A DNA stretch of 64,000 nt from an uncultured Lachnospiraceae bacterium (GCA_902781455.1 CACZJF010000012.1:57640-121639), one strand, 5' to 3'; shown: positions 54,531 to 63,196, numbered from the stretch's first letter. Notes: generated from the letters alone by a model not told the origin. Program-made: numbers and translations.

Positions 54531-55418
54531 ATGAAAGGCATAATCTTAGCAGGCGGAGCAGGAACGCGACTTTATCCGCTGACAATGGTCACAAGTAAAC
54601 AGCTCCTTCCTGTTTACGATAAGCCAATGATATACTACCCACTCAGCACACTTATGCTTGCGGGAATAAAAGAGATACTCATCATCTCCACACCGACCGA
54701 TCTTCCTAGATTTGAACAACTGCTGGGGGATGGATCACAGTTCGGTATCTCTTTATCTTACTGTGTCCAGCCAAGCCCGGATGGTCTCGCTCAAGCATTC
54801 ATCCTCGGAGAAAGATTCATTGCCGATGATGCCTGCGCAATGGTGCTCGGTGATAACATTTTCTACGGGAATGGATTCCGTGCTTTACTTAAGGATGCCG
54901 TGATTGATGCTGAAGCCAACCATCGTGCCACCGTCTTCGGTTACTACGTGACTGATCCAGAGCGTTTCGGTGTGGTTGCATTTGATGAAGACGGACGAGC
55001 TACGAGCATTGAAGAGAAACCAAAGCGTCCCAAATCCAACTATGCAGTGACTGGACTATATTTCTACCCGGCTGGTGTTTCTGTTCGTGCAAAAGAGGTC
55101 AAGCCTTCCGCACGTGGAGAACTGGAGATAACGACTTTGAATGAGATGTATCTGAATGATTCTTTTCTTGATGTCCAGCTTCTCGGACGCGGATTTGCTT
55201 GGTTAGATACAGGGACGATGAGTTCGCTTCTCCAGGCAGCGAACTTTGTGGAGACTATAGAGTCTCGCCAGGGTATTACTATCTCCGCTCCGGAGGAGAT
55301 TGCATTTATAAATGGCTGGATTGATTCCGATCAACTACTATCCTCCGCAAAACTGTATGGCAAATCACCATATGGCGAACATCTGCGTTCTGTAGCAGAA
55401 GGAAAGGTACGGTATTAA
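54531..55418 (+). CDS. rfbA: Glucose-1-phosphate thymidylyltransferase
   Basis: The 295-residue enzyme makes dTDP-glucose, the first step to dTDP-L-rhamnose. It begins [39 protein letters not shown], includes [13 protein letters not shown] and VLGDNIFYG, and has the [25 protein letters not shown] segment. ATG 54531 has AAAGGA about 11 bases upstream. Codon use is GC-richer than the preceding AT-rich genes. The dehydratase starts 1 base after the stop. Confidence 0.96.
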   Translation: MKGIILAGGAGTRLYPLTMVTSKQLLPVYDKPMIYYPLSTLMLAGIKEILIISTPTDLPRFEQLLGDGSQFGISLSYCVQPSPDGLAQAFILGERFIADDACAMVLGDNIFYGNGFRALLKDAVIDAEANHRATVFGYYVTDPERFGVVAFDEDGRATSIEEKPKRPKSNYAVTGLYFYPAGVSVRAKEVKPSARGELEITTLNEMYLNDSFLDVQLLGRGFAWLDTGTMSSLLQAANFVETIESRQGITISAPEEIAFINGWIDSDQLLSSAKLYGKSPYGEHLRSVAEGKVRY

Positions 55419-55419
55419 C

Positions 55420-56439
55420 ATGACATTATTTGTTACAGGTGGTGCCGGTTTTATCGGCGGAAACTATATCCATTATCACTTGAATGAGCATCAGGAAGAC
55501 CGGGTTGAGTGTATTGATAAGCTGACTTACGCTGGCAATCTCTCAACCTTGGCTTCCGTCATGGACAACCCCAACTTCCGATTCTGCAAGCTGGATATCT
55601 GCGACCGTGATGGTGTGTTTGCTCTCTTTGAAGAAGAAAAGCCGGATACTGTGATTAATTTTGCAGCGGAATCTCATGTTGATAGATCCATAGAAGACCC
55701 TGGTATCTTCCTGCAAACTAATATCATCGGTACTGCAACCATGATGGATGCCTGCAGAGTTTTTGGGAATGTGAGATACCATCAGGTAAGTACGGACGAG
55801 GTTTACGGGGATCTGCCTCTTGATCGTCCTGATTTGTTCTTCACCGAGAAAACACCAATTCATACAAGTTCTCCGTACTCATCTTCCAAAGCTGGAGCTG
55901 ACCTGTGTGTCCAGTCGTACTACCGGACTTACGGGCTACCGATCACAATCAGCCGTTGCAGCAACAACTACGGTCCGTACCATTTCCCAGAGAAGCTTAT
56001 CCCGCTGATGATTGCAAACTGCCTGAATGACAAACCATTACCGGTCTATGGTGAAGGACTAAATGTCCGCGATTGGCTTTATGTGGAAGACCACTGCAAA
56101 GCTATCGACTTGATTGTTCGCAATGGTCGGATTGGAGAAGTATACAACGTCGGTGGTCACAATGAGATGCGCAACATTGATATCGTGAAGTTGATCATCC
56201 ACGAACTTGGAAAATCAGAGGATTTGATCACATATGTTACGGATCGGAAAGGACATGATCTTCGATACGCAATCGACCCAACGAAGATCCATAACGAGTT
56301 GGGATGGCTGCCGGAGACGAAGTTCCAGGACGGTATCAAGAAGACTATCGCCTGGTATTTGGATAATCGCAGCTGGTGGGAAGAAATCATCAGCGGCGAG
56401 TACCAGAACTACTACGAGAAAATGTATGCGAACAGGTAA
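55420..56439 (+). CDS. rfbB: dTDP-glucose 4,6-dehydratase
   Basis: The 339-residue SDR enzyme makes dTDP-4-keto-6-deoxyglucose. Seen are TGGAGFIGGNYIHYHLN for NAD binding, NFAAESHVDRSIEDP, HQVSTDEVYGDLP with the catalytic Thr-Asp-Glu, and PYSSSKAGADL with the YxxxK. RGHDLRYAIDPTKI closes the family match. It follows rfbA directly. Confidence 0.97.
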   Translation: MTLFVTGGAGFIGGNYIHYHLNEHQEDRVECIDKLTYAGNLSTLASVMDNPNFRFCKLDICDRDGVFALFEEEKPDTVINFAAESHVDRSIEDPGIFLQTNIIGTATMMDACRVFGNVRYHQVSTDEVYGDLPLDRPDLFFTEKTPIHTSSPYSSSKAGADLCVQSYYRTYGLPITISRCSNNYGPYHFPEKLIPLMIANCLNDKPLPVYGEGLNVRDWLYVEDHCKAIDLIVRNGRIGEVYNVGGHNEMRNIDIVKLIIHELGKSEDLITYVTDRKGHDLRYAIDPTKIHNELGWLPETKFQDGIKKTIAWYLDNRSWWEEIISGEYQNYYEKMYANR

Positions 56440-56522
56440 CCACACCACCTGATAAACGGTGCGGACAGAAAGCTCGACAAGAGCAGTGATATAAGGAGCC
56501 GGTCAACCGGCAGGGTATATAG

Positions 56523-56624
56523 ATTAAGGTTTTCGTAACAGGAGTGACCGGACAGCTTGGGCATGATGTGATGAAAGAATTGTTCAGGCGCGGGCACGAT
56601 GCCATAGGGAGTGGCAGTAGAGAC
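56523..56624 (+). pseudogene. Diverged duplicate of the rfbD 5' end
   Basis: These ~100 bases encode IKVFVTGVTGQLGHDVMKELFRRGHDAIGSG in frame with, and just before, rfbD, whose own start reads MKLFVTGVGGQLGHDVVNDAVNRGHECIGSD. It is a second Rossmann head of the same family, truncated at the junction. A normal start codon for it is not seen at its first residue. It probably marks a recombination joint. Confidence 0.75.
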
Positions 56625-57539
56625 ATGAAATTATTCGTAACAGGAGTTGGCGGACAGCTCGGACATGATGTTGTGAACGATGCTGTGAACAGAGGACATG
56701 AATGCATCGGGTCTGACATAGCAGAATCATATAGTGGAGTTGCTGACGGATCGGCTGTGACTACGGCTCCGTATATTCAACTCGATATTACTGACAGGGA
56801 AGCAGTAGCTACCGTAATAAAGGAGAATAAACCGGATGCCATTATTCATTGTGCGGCATGGACGGCTGTTGATGCGGCTGAGGATGAGGAGAATAAGTCA
56901 AAGGTCGATGCTATTAACCATCTCGGTACACAGTACATTGCAGATGAGGCGAAAGCTGTGGATGCAAAAATGCTGTACTTGAGTACTGACTATGTATTCG
57001 ATGGAAAAGGAACGCGGCCGTGGGAGCCGGATGATAAGTGTTATGCTCCGCTGAATGTATATGGCCAGAGCAAGCTTGACGGCGAGCTGGCGGTCAGCGG
57101 TACACTGGATAAGTATTTCATCGTTCGCATTGCTTGGGTTTTCGGTCTGAACGGTAAAAACTTCATCAAAACGATGATCAACGTCGGAAAGACGCATGAT
57201 ACTGTCCGTGTGGTCAATGATCAGATTGGCACGCCGACCTATACTCTGGATCTTGCCCGCCTGCTTGTGGACATGGTGGAAACAGAGAAATACGGTTATT
57301 ACCACGCAACAAATGAGGGCGGCTACATCTCTTGGTATGACTTCTGTTGCGAATTCTATAAGCAGTACGGTCTATCTACTACCGTCATTCCGGTTTCCAC
57401 AACGGAGTATGGACTCAGCAAGGCGGCGAGGCCGGAGAACAGTAGACTGGATAAGTTAAAACTGGTGGAGGCAGGCTTTACGCCGCTCCCGGATTGGAAA
57501 GATGCAGTAAGAAGATACTTGGCGGAGGCAAAATTGTAA
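56625..57539 (+). CDS. rfbD: dTDP-4-dehydrorhamnose reductase
   Basis: The 304-residue SDR reductase completes dTDP-L-rhamnose. It has FVTGVGGQLGHDV, IHCAAWTAVDAAEDEE, LSTDYVFDGKGT and YGQSKLDGE with the catalytic YxxxK. ATG 56625 is chosen because it begins the intact Rossmann motif, although an open frame continues upstream through the duplicated head. The stop TAA shares a base with the rfbC start. Confidence 0.95.
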   Translation: MKLFVTGVGGQLGHDVVNDAVNRGHECIGSDIAESYSGVADGSAVTTAPYIQLDITDREAVATVIKENKPDAIIHCAAWTAVDAAEDEENKSKVDAINHLGTQYIADEAKAVDAKMLYLSTDYVFDGKGTRPWEPDDKCYAPLNVYGQSKLDGELAVSGTLDKYFIVRIAWVFGLNGKNFIKTMINVGKTHDTVRVVNDQIGTPTYTLDLARLLVDMVETEKYGYYHATNEGGYISWYDFCCEFYKQYGLSTTVIPVSTTEYGLSKAARPENSRLDKLKLVEAGFTPLPDWKDAVRRYLAEAKL

Positions 57540-58147
57540 TGGGTCAGATTAAAGTAACATACAACCTGAGCGATATTGAAGGATTGTGTTTAATTGAATC
57601 TACTGTTCATGGAGACGAGCGTGGCTACTTCATGGAGACATTCAGTCAGAAGGATATGTATGAGGCCGGACTGTATTTCAGCTTCGTTCAGGACAACCAA
57701 TCAATGAGTACCAAGGGAGTCCTGCGTGGTCTTCACTTCCAGAAGAAGTTTCCACAGACTAAGCTCGTCCGTGTAATAAAGGGCTCTGTGTACGATGTAG
57801 CGGTTGATCTCCGTGCGGGCTCTCCGACTTATGGGAAATATCACGGTGAGATTCTCACAGAGGATAACCGGAAGCAGTATCTGATTCCTCGCGGTTTCGC
57901 GCATGGTTTCCTTGTTCTTTCTGATATGGCCGAATTCTGCTACAAGTGCGATGACTTTTATCATGCCAACGACGAAGGCGGTCTTGCGTGGAACGATCCG
58001 GAAATCGGCATCAAATGGCCGGAAGTCTGTGGCGATTATCCTGGCAATGCGGATGCTTCCGGGTACAAGCTTACTGATGGACATCCTTTGATCCTGTCAG
58101 AGAAAGACCAAAAATGGCTTGGGATTAAGGATACGTTCAAGTTTTGA
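57539..58147 (+). CDS. rfbC: dTDP-4-dehydrorhamnose 3,5-epimerase
   Basis: The 202-residue cupin enzyme has ERGYFMETFSQKDMYEAGL, VQDNQSMSTKGVLRGLHFQ with the catalytic His region, GSVYDVAVDLRAGSPTYGK and IPRGFAHGFLVLSD. GGAGG lies 11 bases before ATG 57539, which overlaps the rfbD stop by one base. With rfbA, rfbB and rfbD it makes a full dTDP-L-rhamnose pathway. Confidence 0.96.
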   Translation: MGQIKVTYNLSDIEGLCLIESTVHGDERGYFMETFSQKDMYEAGLYFSFVQDNQSMSTKGVLRGLHFQKKFPQTKLVRVIKGSVYDVAVDLRAGSPTYGKYHGEILTEDNRKQYLIPRGFAHGFLVLSDMAEFCYKCDDFYHANDEGGLAWNDPEIGIKWPEVCGDYPGNADASGYKLTDGHPLILSEKDQKWLGIKDTFKF

Positions 58148-58539
58148 GCGAAAGAATTAATAAACAAGGTATGATAATCTTCAATGATGTAATGGATCCA
58201 GGGATAGACCTCATCAATAACCAAGGTTATATGATTCCGGACTATCTGACAATCGATGTTATCAAGACAATCACTCTTGATGATCACCTGAATCCAGCAA
58301 AACTGGATCCGTACACTCTATACATTTACCCTTTGACAATATTATTGATAGCGATTACAAAAGAGTCTAAGATTATACTGCTGTTATTTGGCTGAAAACG
58401 GTGAGAAGCTCAGAGTAATTTAAATATAAAAAAATCTCGTTGTACATTTTAGTAAGAAATGATAGAGAAAATGGATGATTTAGTTATAATAAACAATATT
58501 TCTAAAAAGCGGTACAATAAGTTTGGTTAATATCATCTG
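58148..58539. other. AT-rich intergenic stretch without a convincing gene
   Basis: About 390 bases separate rfbC from the next transferase. A frame from TTG 58144 to 58395 could encode 83 residues, but it lacks an SD and any familiar motif. The 58400-58540 part is very AT-rich, with several TATAAT-like words and no clear -35. Confidence 0.4.
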
Positions 58540-59466
58540 ATGAAGGTTATAACAAATGAATACACTGGTATGGGCATGAAAATTGCTGTGTTGATAATGT
58601 GTCATATAGATGCTAACAGGGTTAATAGACTGATATCAGCACTCGATAATAAAGACTTAGACATCTATGTGCATGTTGATAAGAAGTCCAATATTTCGAG
58701 TGATATTTCTACCGACAAGAGAATACGGCTACTTCCTGATGAATTGAGAATAGATGTGAGGTGGGCGCAATTTTCCCAAGTAGAAGCTGAAATCAATCTG
58801 ATAAGATATGCGTATAACTTTTGCGAATACGATTATTATGTTCTCTTGAGTGGTTATGACTATCCAATTACATCAATCGTAGATTTTAAGCGGCTCTTAT
58901 TAGAGAACCCGAAAGCCAATTATATAGGTTTGACTCGTAGTAAGAATTATCTTAACAATGGGAGACCGAACAATTTTGATAAAAGGAATGACATATATTA
59001 TCCTAAGGTGATTTTGAATCAAAGCGTACTGTCAAGAATACTACGAAGGATTTGGGTAGAATTGACTGGCGGATATAATAGAACATATAATATTTTTAAA
59101 CAATCTAATCATTCGAGTGGATTCCTTTATTATTATGGATCGCAATGGTGGTGCTTAACAGGTAGTACAATAGAGTGGATGATTGGGTATCTGAAAGAGA
59201 ACCAAGATTTTTTTTATGGTTTCAAGGGGGGATGTATTCCTGACGAATCATTCTTCCAAACACTGTTCATGAGTTCACCATATGTTGATACGAGGCGAGA
59301 TAGTTTACATTACATTGATTGGTCAGAACACAATAATAATCCGAAATGGCTATTGCTTGATGACTTTGAAAGCATTAAGTGTAGTGGAAAATACTTTGCA
59401 AGAAAAATAGCTGATGAGGATTTGCTTGACGCTTTGGATGAGTACATCAGGCGGAAACCATTGTAA
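58540..59466 (+). CDS. Core-2/I-branching beta-1,6-GlcNAc transferase-like (GT14)
   Basis: The ~308-residue enzyme resembles bacterial GT14 transferases: IAVLIMCHIDANRVNRLISALDNKDLDIYVHVDKKS, WAQFSQVEAEINLIRYA, YYVLLSGYDYPI, GSQWWCLTGSTIEWMIGYL and CIPDESFFQTLFMSSP. It may add a side-branch sugar. Start codons at 58540, 58570 and 58576 are in frame and none has a strong SD, so the N-terminus is uncertain. It is AT-rich like the transferases before the rfb block. Confidence 0.85.
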   Translation: MKVITNEYTGMGMKIAVLIMCHIDANRVNRLISALDNKDLDIYVHVDKKSNISSDISTDKRIRLLPDELRIDVRWAQFSQVEAEINLIRYAYNFCEYDYYVLLSGYDYPITSIVDFKRLLLENPKANYIGLTRSKNYLNNGRPNNFDKRNDIYYPKVILNQSVLSRILRRIWVELTGGYNRTYNIFKQSNHSSGFLYYYGSQWWCLTGSTIEWMIGYLKENQDFFYGFKGGCIPDESFFQTLFMSSPYVDTRRDSLHYIDWSEHNNNPKWLLLDDFESIKCSGKYFARKIADEDLLDALDEYIRRKPL

Positions 59467-59597
59467 CCCTGTTCACTTGCAAAAAGCAGCGTGAAGGTTG
59501 AATGACGTTATATAAGGATGATAGAATCTGCCTTCTATTGTGATTGCCGATATATAGTCATTACACCAACAAACGAAAACGAGTAACGGACACTACT

Positions 59598-60032
59598 ATG
59601 ATTGAGATACAAACAGAACGACTATTGCTGAAAACAAATTGTACTGTGGAGAATGGTATTCTGAATTTTCCTGAGGCTCCTCGTTTTGCCTCGCTTTTAG
59701 ATCTCCAGCCATCCAAGGCAGAGGACGGTGGTTTTGCCATCTATCTCAAATCGGGAGAGCTTATCGGTCATATTGGGATACTCTTCAAAAGAAAACCGTA
59801 TGAGCTGACAATAGGAATTGAAGAACAATATCGGAGGCACGGATATATGACAGAGGCACAAGATGCGGCGATTCGGTGGTTATTCAATAATTGCAATATA
59901 GAGCAGATTACGGCACTTGTTGGTTCAATAACTCCGATTGCTTCCAGAAAACTGTGTGAACGGAGCGGATTTCACAAACAAGTGGAAGGCAATGAAGAAT
60001 GGTGGATTCTTGATAAAAGAGACTTCGAGTAA
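59598..60032 (+). CDS. GNAT-family N-acetyltransferase
   Basis: The 144-residue protein has the RimJ/RimL-like GNAT pattern: TERLLLK, IYLKSGELIGHIGILFKRKPYELTIGIEEQYRRHGYMTEAQDAAIRWLF with the acetyl-CoA loop, and ASRKLCERSGFHK. The substrate is unknown. ATG 59598 begins the conserved part; SD is weak. It may be unrelated to the capsule locus, since GC content rises from here on. Confidence 0.85.
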   Translation: MIEIQTERLLLKTNCTVENGILNFPEAPRFASLLDLQPSKAEDGGFAIYLKSGELIGHIGILFKRKPYELTIGIEEQYRRHGYMTEAQDAAIRWLFNNCNIEQITALVGSITPIASRKLCERSGFHKQVEGNEEWWILDKRDFE

Positions 60033-60114
60033 AGTTATATTTTGCACATTCCGGCATATACAGCAACCATCCTCCGTGGTAGAATGGTCACATCCTATCA
60101 TGGAGGTGGTTGAA

Positions 60115-60336
60115 ATCGATAATAATCTTATAGCACAGCGAATCAGAAGGCTCCGACAACAGAAACAATGGACACAACAAGAACTGGCAGACCGATGTAA
60201 ATTCCCAGGACCATGGAAGATTAGCAGGATCGAAAGCGCAAAGAAAGGATCGGGAATTGAAAGAATCGACACGTTGGAGATCATTTGCGAGGCGATGGAG
60301 ATTGAACTGTGGGAATTGCTGAAGCTGGACGTGTGA
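60115..60336 (+). CDS. Small XRE-family regulator
   Basis: The ~73-residue protein is a single Cro/CI helix-turn-helix: LIAQRIRRLRQQKQWTQQELADRCKFPGPWKISRIESAKKGSGIERIDTLEIICEAMEI. A strong GGAGGTGG (60102-60109) is followed by ATC-GAT at 60115 with no ATG or TTG at normal spacing. The in-frame ATG at 60100 lies upstream of the SD core and has no SD of its own. I place the start at the ATC, as in the two VanZ-like genes; 60100 is the conventional choice. A terminator follows. Confidence 0.7.
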   Translation: MDNNLIAQRIRRLRQQKQWTQQELADRCKFPGPWKISRIESAKKGSGIERIDTLEIICEAMEIELWELLKLDV

Positions 60337-60402
60337 TTAATGAATATAATACGCGGATGGCAACAGGGATCGGAAGTTGAAACTACAGATCATAAAAAGG
60401 GA

Positions 60403-60423
60403 ACCGGATAGCCGGTATTTTTT
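60403..60423 (+). terminator. Terminator after the XRE gene
   Basis: ACCGG and CCGGT flank an ATAG loop and are followed by ATTTTTT. Confidence 0.7.
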
Positions 60424-60434
60424 AGACCGTTCAT

Positions 60435-60448
60435 ATCGTTTTGTAACG
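60435..60448 (+). repeat. 14-bp motif ATCGTTTTGTAACG, copy 1
   Basis: This motif lies 20 bases upstream of the start of the two-HTH gene and recurs at 61271 and 61342. It contains the dyad CGTT-TTGT-AACG, as expected for a dimeric regulator site. Confidence 0.7.
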
Positions 60449-60467
60449 AAAATAGAGGAGATAGCAT

Positions 60468-61256
60468 ATGCCAAGACCACAAAAGCATCCAGAACATAAA
60501 GAACAAGCCGAAAAACTCATGAATACCTTGCTCGATAATCTCGTACAACTCTGGACAAGCGAAAAAGAACCGCAGCTACAAAGTATCGCTGAGGAACTGG
60601 AGATGTCTGCGGCGAAAGTCCGGAAGCTACTGATCACAGCAGGTGTCCGAGACGGGAAGACGTATTATGAGAACCCTGTGGCAGATCGGGTGTTGAAGCT
60701 GTGGAAGGAGAAGAAGACTGTGGCGGAGATCGCAATGGCGACCGGGCTGAGTCGATCATCCGTGACTGGATACACTCCGCACAGCAAAATCATCTACTCC
60801 TTGGATACCATGAGTACCGAGGCAGAGCGAATCAAGTTGTTCAGGAGTCGGAAAACTGCCGTGGAAGAGTTAATCGTCCACATCAACCTCCCAGACGTAT
60901 CCGAATACCTGTGGAAATGCATCTGTCTGTTCGAGAACTATCCGTTTAAGACATCTGGCAGAGGGAAAGAGCATACAGGAGCGACAAAGTTCAGTTATAC
61001 GGTAAGCCGGTCAACCGGCGCTGGTGGAAGGCACTATGCTGGCGTGGATGTTCCCGGCTATGGCAATGAAATATGGATCGAGGGTAAAGAGAAGAGCATA
61101 AGCCGATCCACGGTTGACCTGGCTTATAGGAATGGGCGCACAGAGCAGGAGAGCTGTGGTTTTGTATCCGGCCCGCGAAAGCTCGGTGTTCCGGGGAGCA
61201 GAAGCTATCTGTATGCCATGTTCCTGCGGTTCGGCGTGATTACGAGCGAGGTGTGA
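60468..61256 (+). CDS. Two-helix-turn-helix protein of unknown function
   Basis: This 262-residue protein is not recognised. Two helix-turn-helix-like segments are visible: LQSIAEELEMSAAKVRKLLITAG and VAEIAMATGLSRSSVTGYTPHS, the latter like a sigma-70 region 4 or resolvase HTH. The C-terminal half (residues ~120-262) contains KTSGRGKEHTGATKFSYTVSRSTGAGGRHYAG and GSRSYLYAMFLRFGVI and could be an effector or DNA-binding domain. GAGGAG lies 8 bases upstream. The motif ATCGTTTTGTAACG occurs just upstream and twice downstream of it, so it may bind these sites. Confidence 0.7.
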   Translation: MPRPQKHPEHKEQAEKLMNTLLDNLVQLWTSEKEPQLQSIAEELEMSAAKVRKLLITAGVRDGKTYYENPVADRVLKLWKEKKTVAEIAMATGLSRSSVTGYTPHSKIIYSLDTMSTEAERIKLFRSRKTAVEELIVHINLPDVSEYLWKCICLFENYPFKTSGRGKEHTGATKFSYTVSRSTGAGGRHYAGVDVPGYGNEIWIEGKEKSISRSTVDLAYRNGRTEQESCGFVSGPRKLGVPGSRSYLYAMFLRFGVITSEV

Positions 61257-61269
61257 CCGCCTTCTATAA

Positions 61270-61359
61270 AATCGTTTTGTAACGGATATACAATAAAGGA
61301 CAGCTACCATAGTCATCCAAGGCTGGTGGTGCTCCTTAAGAATCGTTTTGTAACGGATA
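61270..61359 (+). repeat. Two direct repeats AATCGTTTTGTAACGGATA upstream of the WYL gene
   Basis: Identical 19-bp copies lie at 61270-61288 and 61341-61359, 71 bases apart. They extend the 14-bp motif at 60435. Both are upstream of the WYL gene promoter, a position expected for activator or looping-repressor sites. Confidence 0.75.
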
Positions 61360-61377
61360 GGGGGCTGTGAAGAACCA

Positions 61378-61407
61378 TTGACAATTACATACAACTGAGT
61401 GTATAAT
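61378..61407 (+). promoter_or_regulatory. Promoter of the WYL regulator gene
   Basis: TTGACA (61378-61383) and TATAAT (61402-61407) are perfect boxes at 18-base spacing. Confidence 0.75.
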
Positions 61408-61440
61408 ACACAAAAGTACGATTGAAGGGAATGGAATACA

Positions 61441-62424
61441 ATGGCTGATACAAAAGGACGGATTCTTTTCCTGGAGCGGTATATGCTTGAACATACCGAT
61501 GACGAACACTCCATAACCACAGACGATCTGATCCGCATCTATGAGGAGAACGGTTACAAGGCCAACAGGAATACAATCAGGGATGATGTGGCTGTGCTGA
61601 ACGCTGCCGGTATCGAGATCCTCTCTGAGCGGGTCGGCAACGGAAAAGTCTATCATATCGGGGCGAGACTCTTCGAACTTGCCGAACTGAAGATGCTTGT
61701 GGACGCCGTGTCATCCTCCCGTTTTATCACGATGGGCAAGAGCGAGATGCTGATCAGCAAGCTGGCGAAGCTGACCAACGAGCAGAACAGGGCGGCGCTG
61801 ACAGCCAGGATTTTCACGGCAGATCGGATCAAAACCTCTAATACAGTGGTTTTCCACACCACAGATACGATCTGCCGGGCGATGGAGGATGGGAAGAAGA
61901 TACGGTTCCATTACTGGAATTACAATCCTCAGAAAGAGCATATTCTCCGGCATGACGGGGAATGGTTCATCGCTTCCCCATATGCTCTGATCTGGGACGA
62001 TGAACGATACTACCTGGCTGCTTATTCTGATTTCCGGGAGAAGGTCGTCACCTTCCGGGTGGACCGCATGTGCGATGTGGAAATCACCGAAGAGGCTGCG
62101 GTCAGGGATGACAGCTTTAATGCGGGAGAGTTTGCGAAGACAACCTTCAAGATGATGGATGAAGATTTTTCGGATTCCAAGGTCACCCTGATCTGCGACA
62201 ATCAGTTCATGCAGAACGTGGTGGACCGGTTCGGGGAAGAGATTGAGACAACCGTTCTTGATGACTCCACTTTCCGAGCCTCCGTCACCGTCCGGCCGAG
62301 CAAGACCTTTTTCTCCTGGGTGGTCGGCTTCTGCGGCGGCATCCGGATCGCTGAGCCTGCCGATGTGAGGGAGCGCTTCGAGGAGACGCTGCGGATGGTT
62401 TTATCCTGTCAATCGGCAATCTGA
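61441..62424 (+). CDS. WYL-domain transcriptional regulator
   Basis: The 327-residue protein has an N-terminal winged HTH (ITTDDLIRIYEENGYKANRNTIRDDVAVLNAAGIEI) and a WYL domain (KIRFHYWNYNPQKEHILRHDGEWFIASPYALIWDDERYYLAAYSDFREKVVTFRVDRM), then a C-terminal WCX-like region. WYL proteins sense nucleic acid fragments or nucleotides and often control defence or DNA-damage genes. SD is GAAGGGAATGG. Two 19-bp repeats lie upstream of its promoter, and a LexA-like gene follows. Confidence 0.93.
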   Translation: MADTKGRILFLERYMLEHTDDEHSITTDDLIRIYEENGYKANRNTIRDDVAVLNAAGIEILSERVGNGKVYHIGARLFELAELKMLVDAVSSSRFITMGKSEMLISKLAKLTNEQNRAALTARIFTADRIKTSNTVVFHTTDTICRAMEDGKKIRFHYWNYNPQKEHILRHDGEWFIASPYALIWDDERYYLAAYSDFREKVVTFRVDRMCDVEITEEAAVRDDSFNAGEFAKTTFKMMDEDFSDSKVTLICDNQFMQNVVDRFGEEIETTVLDDSTFRASVTVRPSKTFFSWVVGFCGGIRIAEPADVRERFEETLRMVLSCQSAI

Positions 62425-62451
62425 ACAAAATGTCGCAATATCCGGCTTCCT

Positions 62452-62499
62452 GGCTTCGCTGCACAAAATAACGAGCAGCGATGTTAAGAAGCCGTTTTT
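62452..62499 (+). terminator. Terminator after the WYL gene
   Basis: A hairpin with outer GGCTTC/GAAGCC and inner CGCTGC/GCAGCG arms is followed by GTTTTTG. Confidence 0.6.
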
Positions 62500-62503
62500 G
62501 GTC

Positions 62504-62553
62504 TTTACAATATGGTGACAAGCCTTTATAATTTTAAGCGTAACGGGCGTTAC
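62504..62553 (+). promoter_or_regulatory. Promoter and operator of the LexA-like gene
   Basis: TTTACA (62504-62509) and TATAAT (62527-62532) are 17 bases apart. The perfect inverted repeat GTAACG-GG-CGTTAC (62540-62553) covers the expected start point, the usual place for an autorepressor operator. Its TAACG half-site also occurs in the 14-bp motif of this region. Confidence 0.7.
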
Positions 62554-62575
62554 AGATAGAAATGGAGGAGACACC

Positions 62576-63196
62576 ATGAGATCCAAGAACAAAGGATTGA
62601 TGGAGCAGATCAAAACCTACGCCGAAGAATATGCGATGTCACATGGCGGAGCGACTCCGAGTACCAGAGATATCGGTGCGGCCTTCAATATGAGCCATGT
62701 GAGCGCCTACCGCTACCTGCGTTCAATGGACGAGCTGGGCATGATCCGCTATGAGCATGGTGAGATCCGGACAGACCGGATCGACAAGATAGAGCCCATG
62801 ACGAATCTGTCGCCATCATTCTCAAATGCGATTCCCGCGGGACCGGCTGACGAGGTAGAGGGGCTTGTCGAGGAGTACGTTTCCATTCCGTCTGTTTTCA
62901 CAGATGGGCGTGGCGGTAAATTCTATATCCTCAAAGTAACCGGAGACTCGATGGTCAGCGCCGGCATCGACAGCGGAGACATGGTGATCATCCGGAAGCA
63001 GGCTGATGCCCGAGAAGGGGACATAGTCGCTTCTCTTATCAATCACAACAGCAGTACACTGAAAAGGCTGTGCAGGGATGAACAGGGATTGTATCTCTGG
63101 GCGGAGAATGATTCCTGGGATGATAAGTCCCGTTTCTATGGAAGGGAATTCGAGGTTCAGGGTGTAGCAGTCAAGGTGGTCAAAGATATCGGGTAA
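62576..63196 (+). CDS. LexA-like S24 family repressor
   Basis: The 206-residue protein has an N-terminal winged HTH (GGATPSTRDIGAAFNMSHVSAYRYLRSMDELGMIRYEHG) and a C-terminal S24 self-cleaving domain. Ser near residue 125 in VTGDSM and Lys near 163 in STLKRL form the catalytic dyad, and Ala88-Gly89 in IPAGPADE is the likely cleavage site. It should be inactivated by RecA during DNA damage. GGAGG precedes the start. The operator above suggests autoregulation. It is shorter and differs from housekeeping LexA, so it is probably an accessory-element repressor. Confidence 0.9.
   Translation: MRSKNKGLMEQIKTYAEEYAMSHGGATPSTRDIGAAFNMSHVSAYRYLRSMDELGMIRYEHGEIRTDRIDKIEPMTNLSPSFSNAIPAGPADEVEGLVEEYVSIPSVFTDGRGGKFYILKVTGDSMVSAGIDSGDMVIIRKQADAREGDIVASLINHNSSTLKRLCRDEQGLYLWAENDSWDDKSRFYGREFEVQGVAVKVVKDIG

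Noticed and set aside
58144-58395. 83-codon frame after rfbC starting at TTG
   Set aside because: No SD, AT-rich hydrophobic tail and no family resemblance; more likely chance in an AT-rich spacer.
56497-61019. Identical 15-mer AGCCGGTCAACCGGC at 56497 and 61005
   Set aside because: One or two repeated 15-mers are expected by chance in 64 kb, the contexts differ (spacer versus coding), and no further copies were seen.
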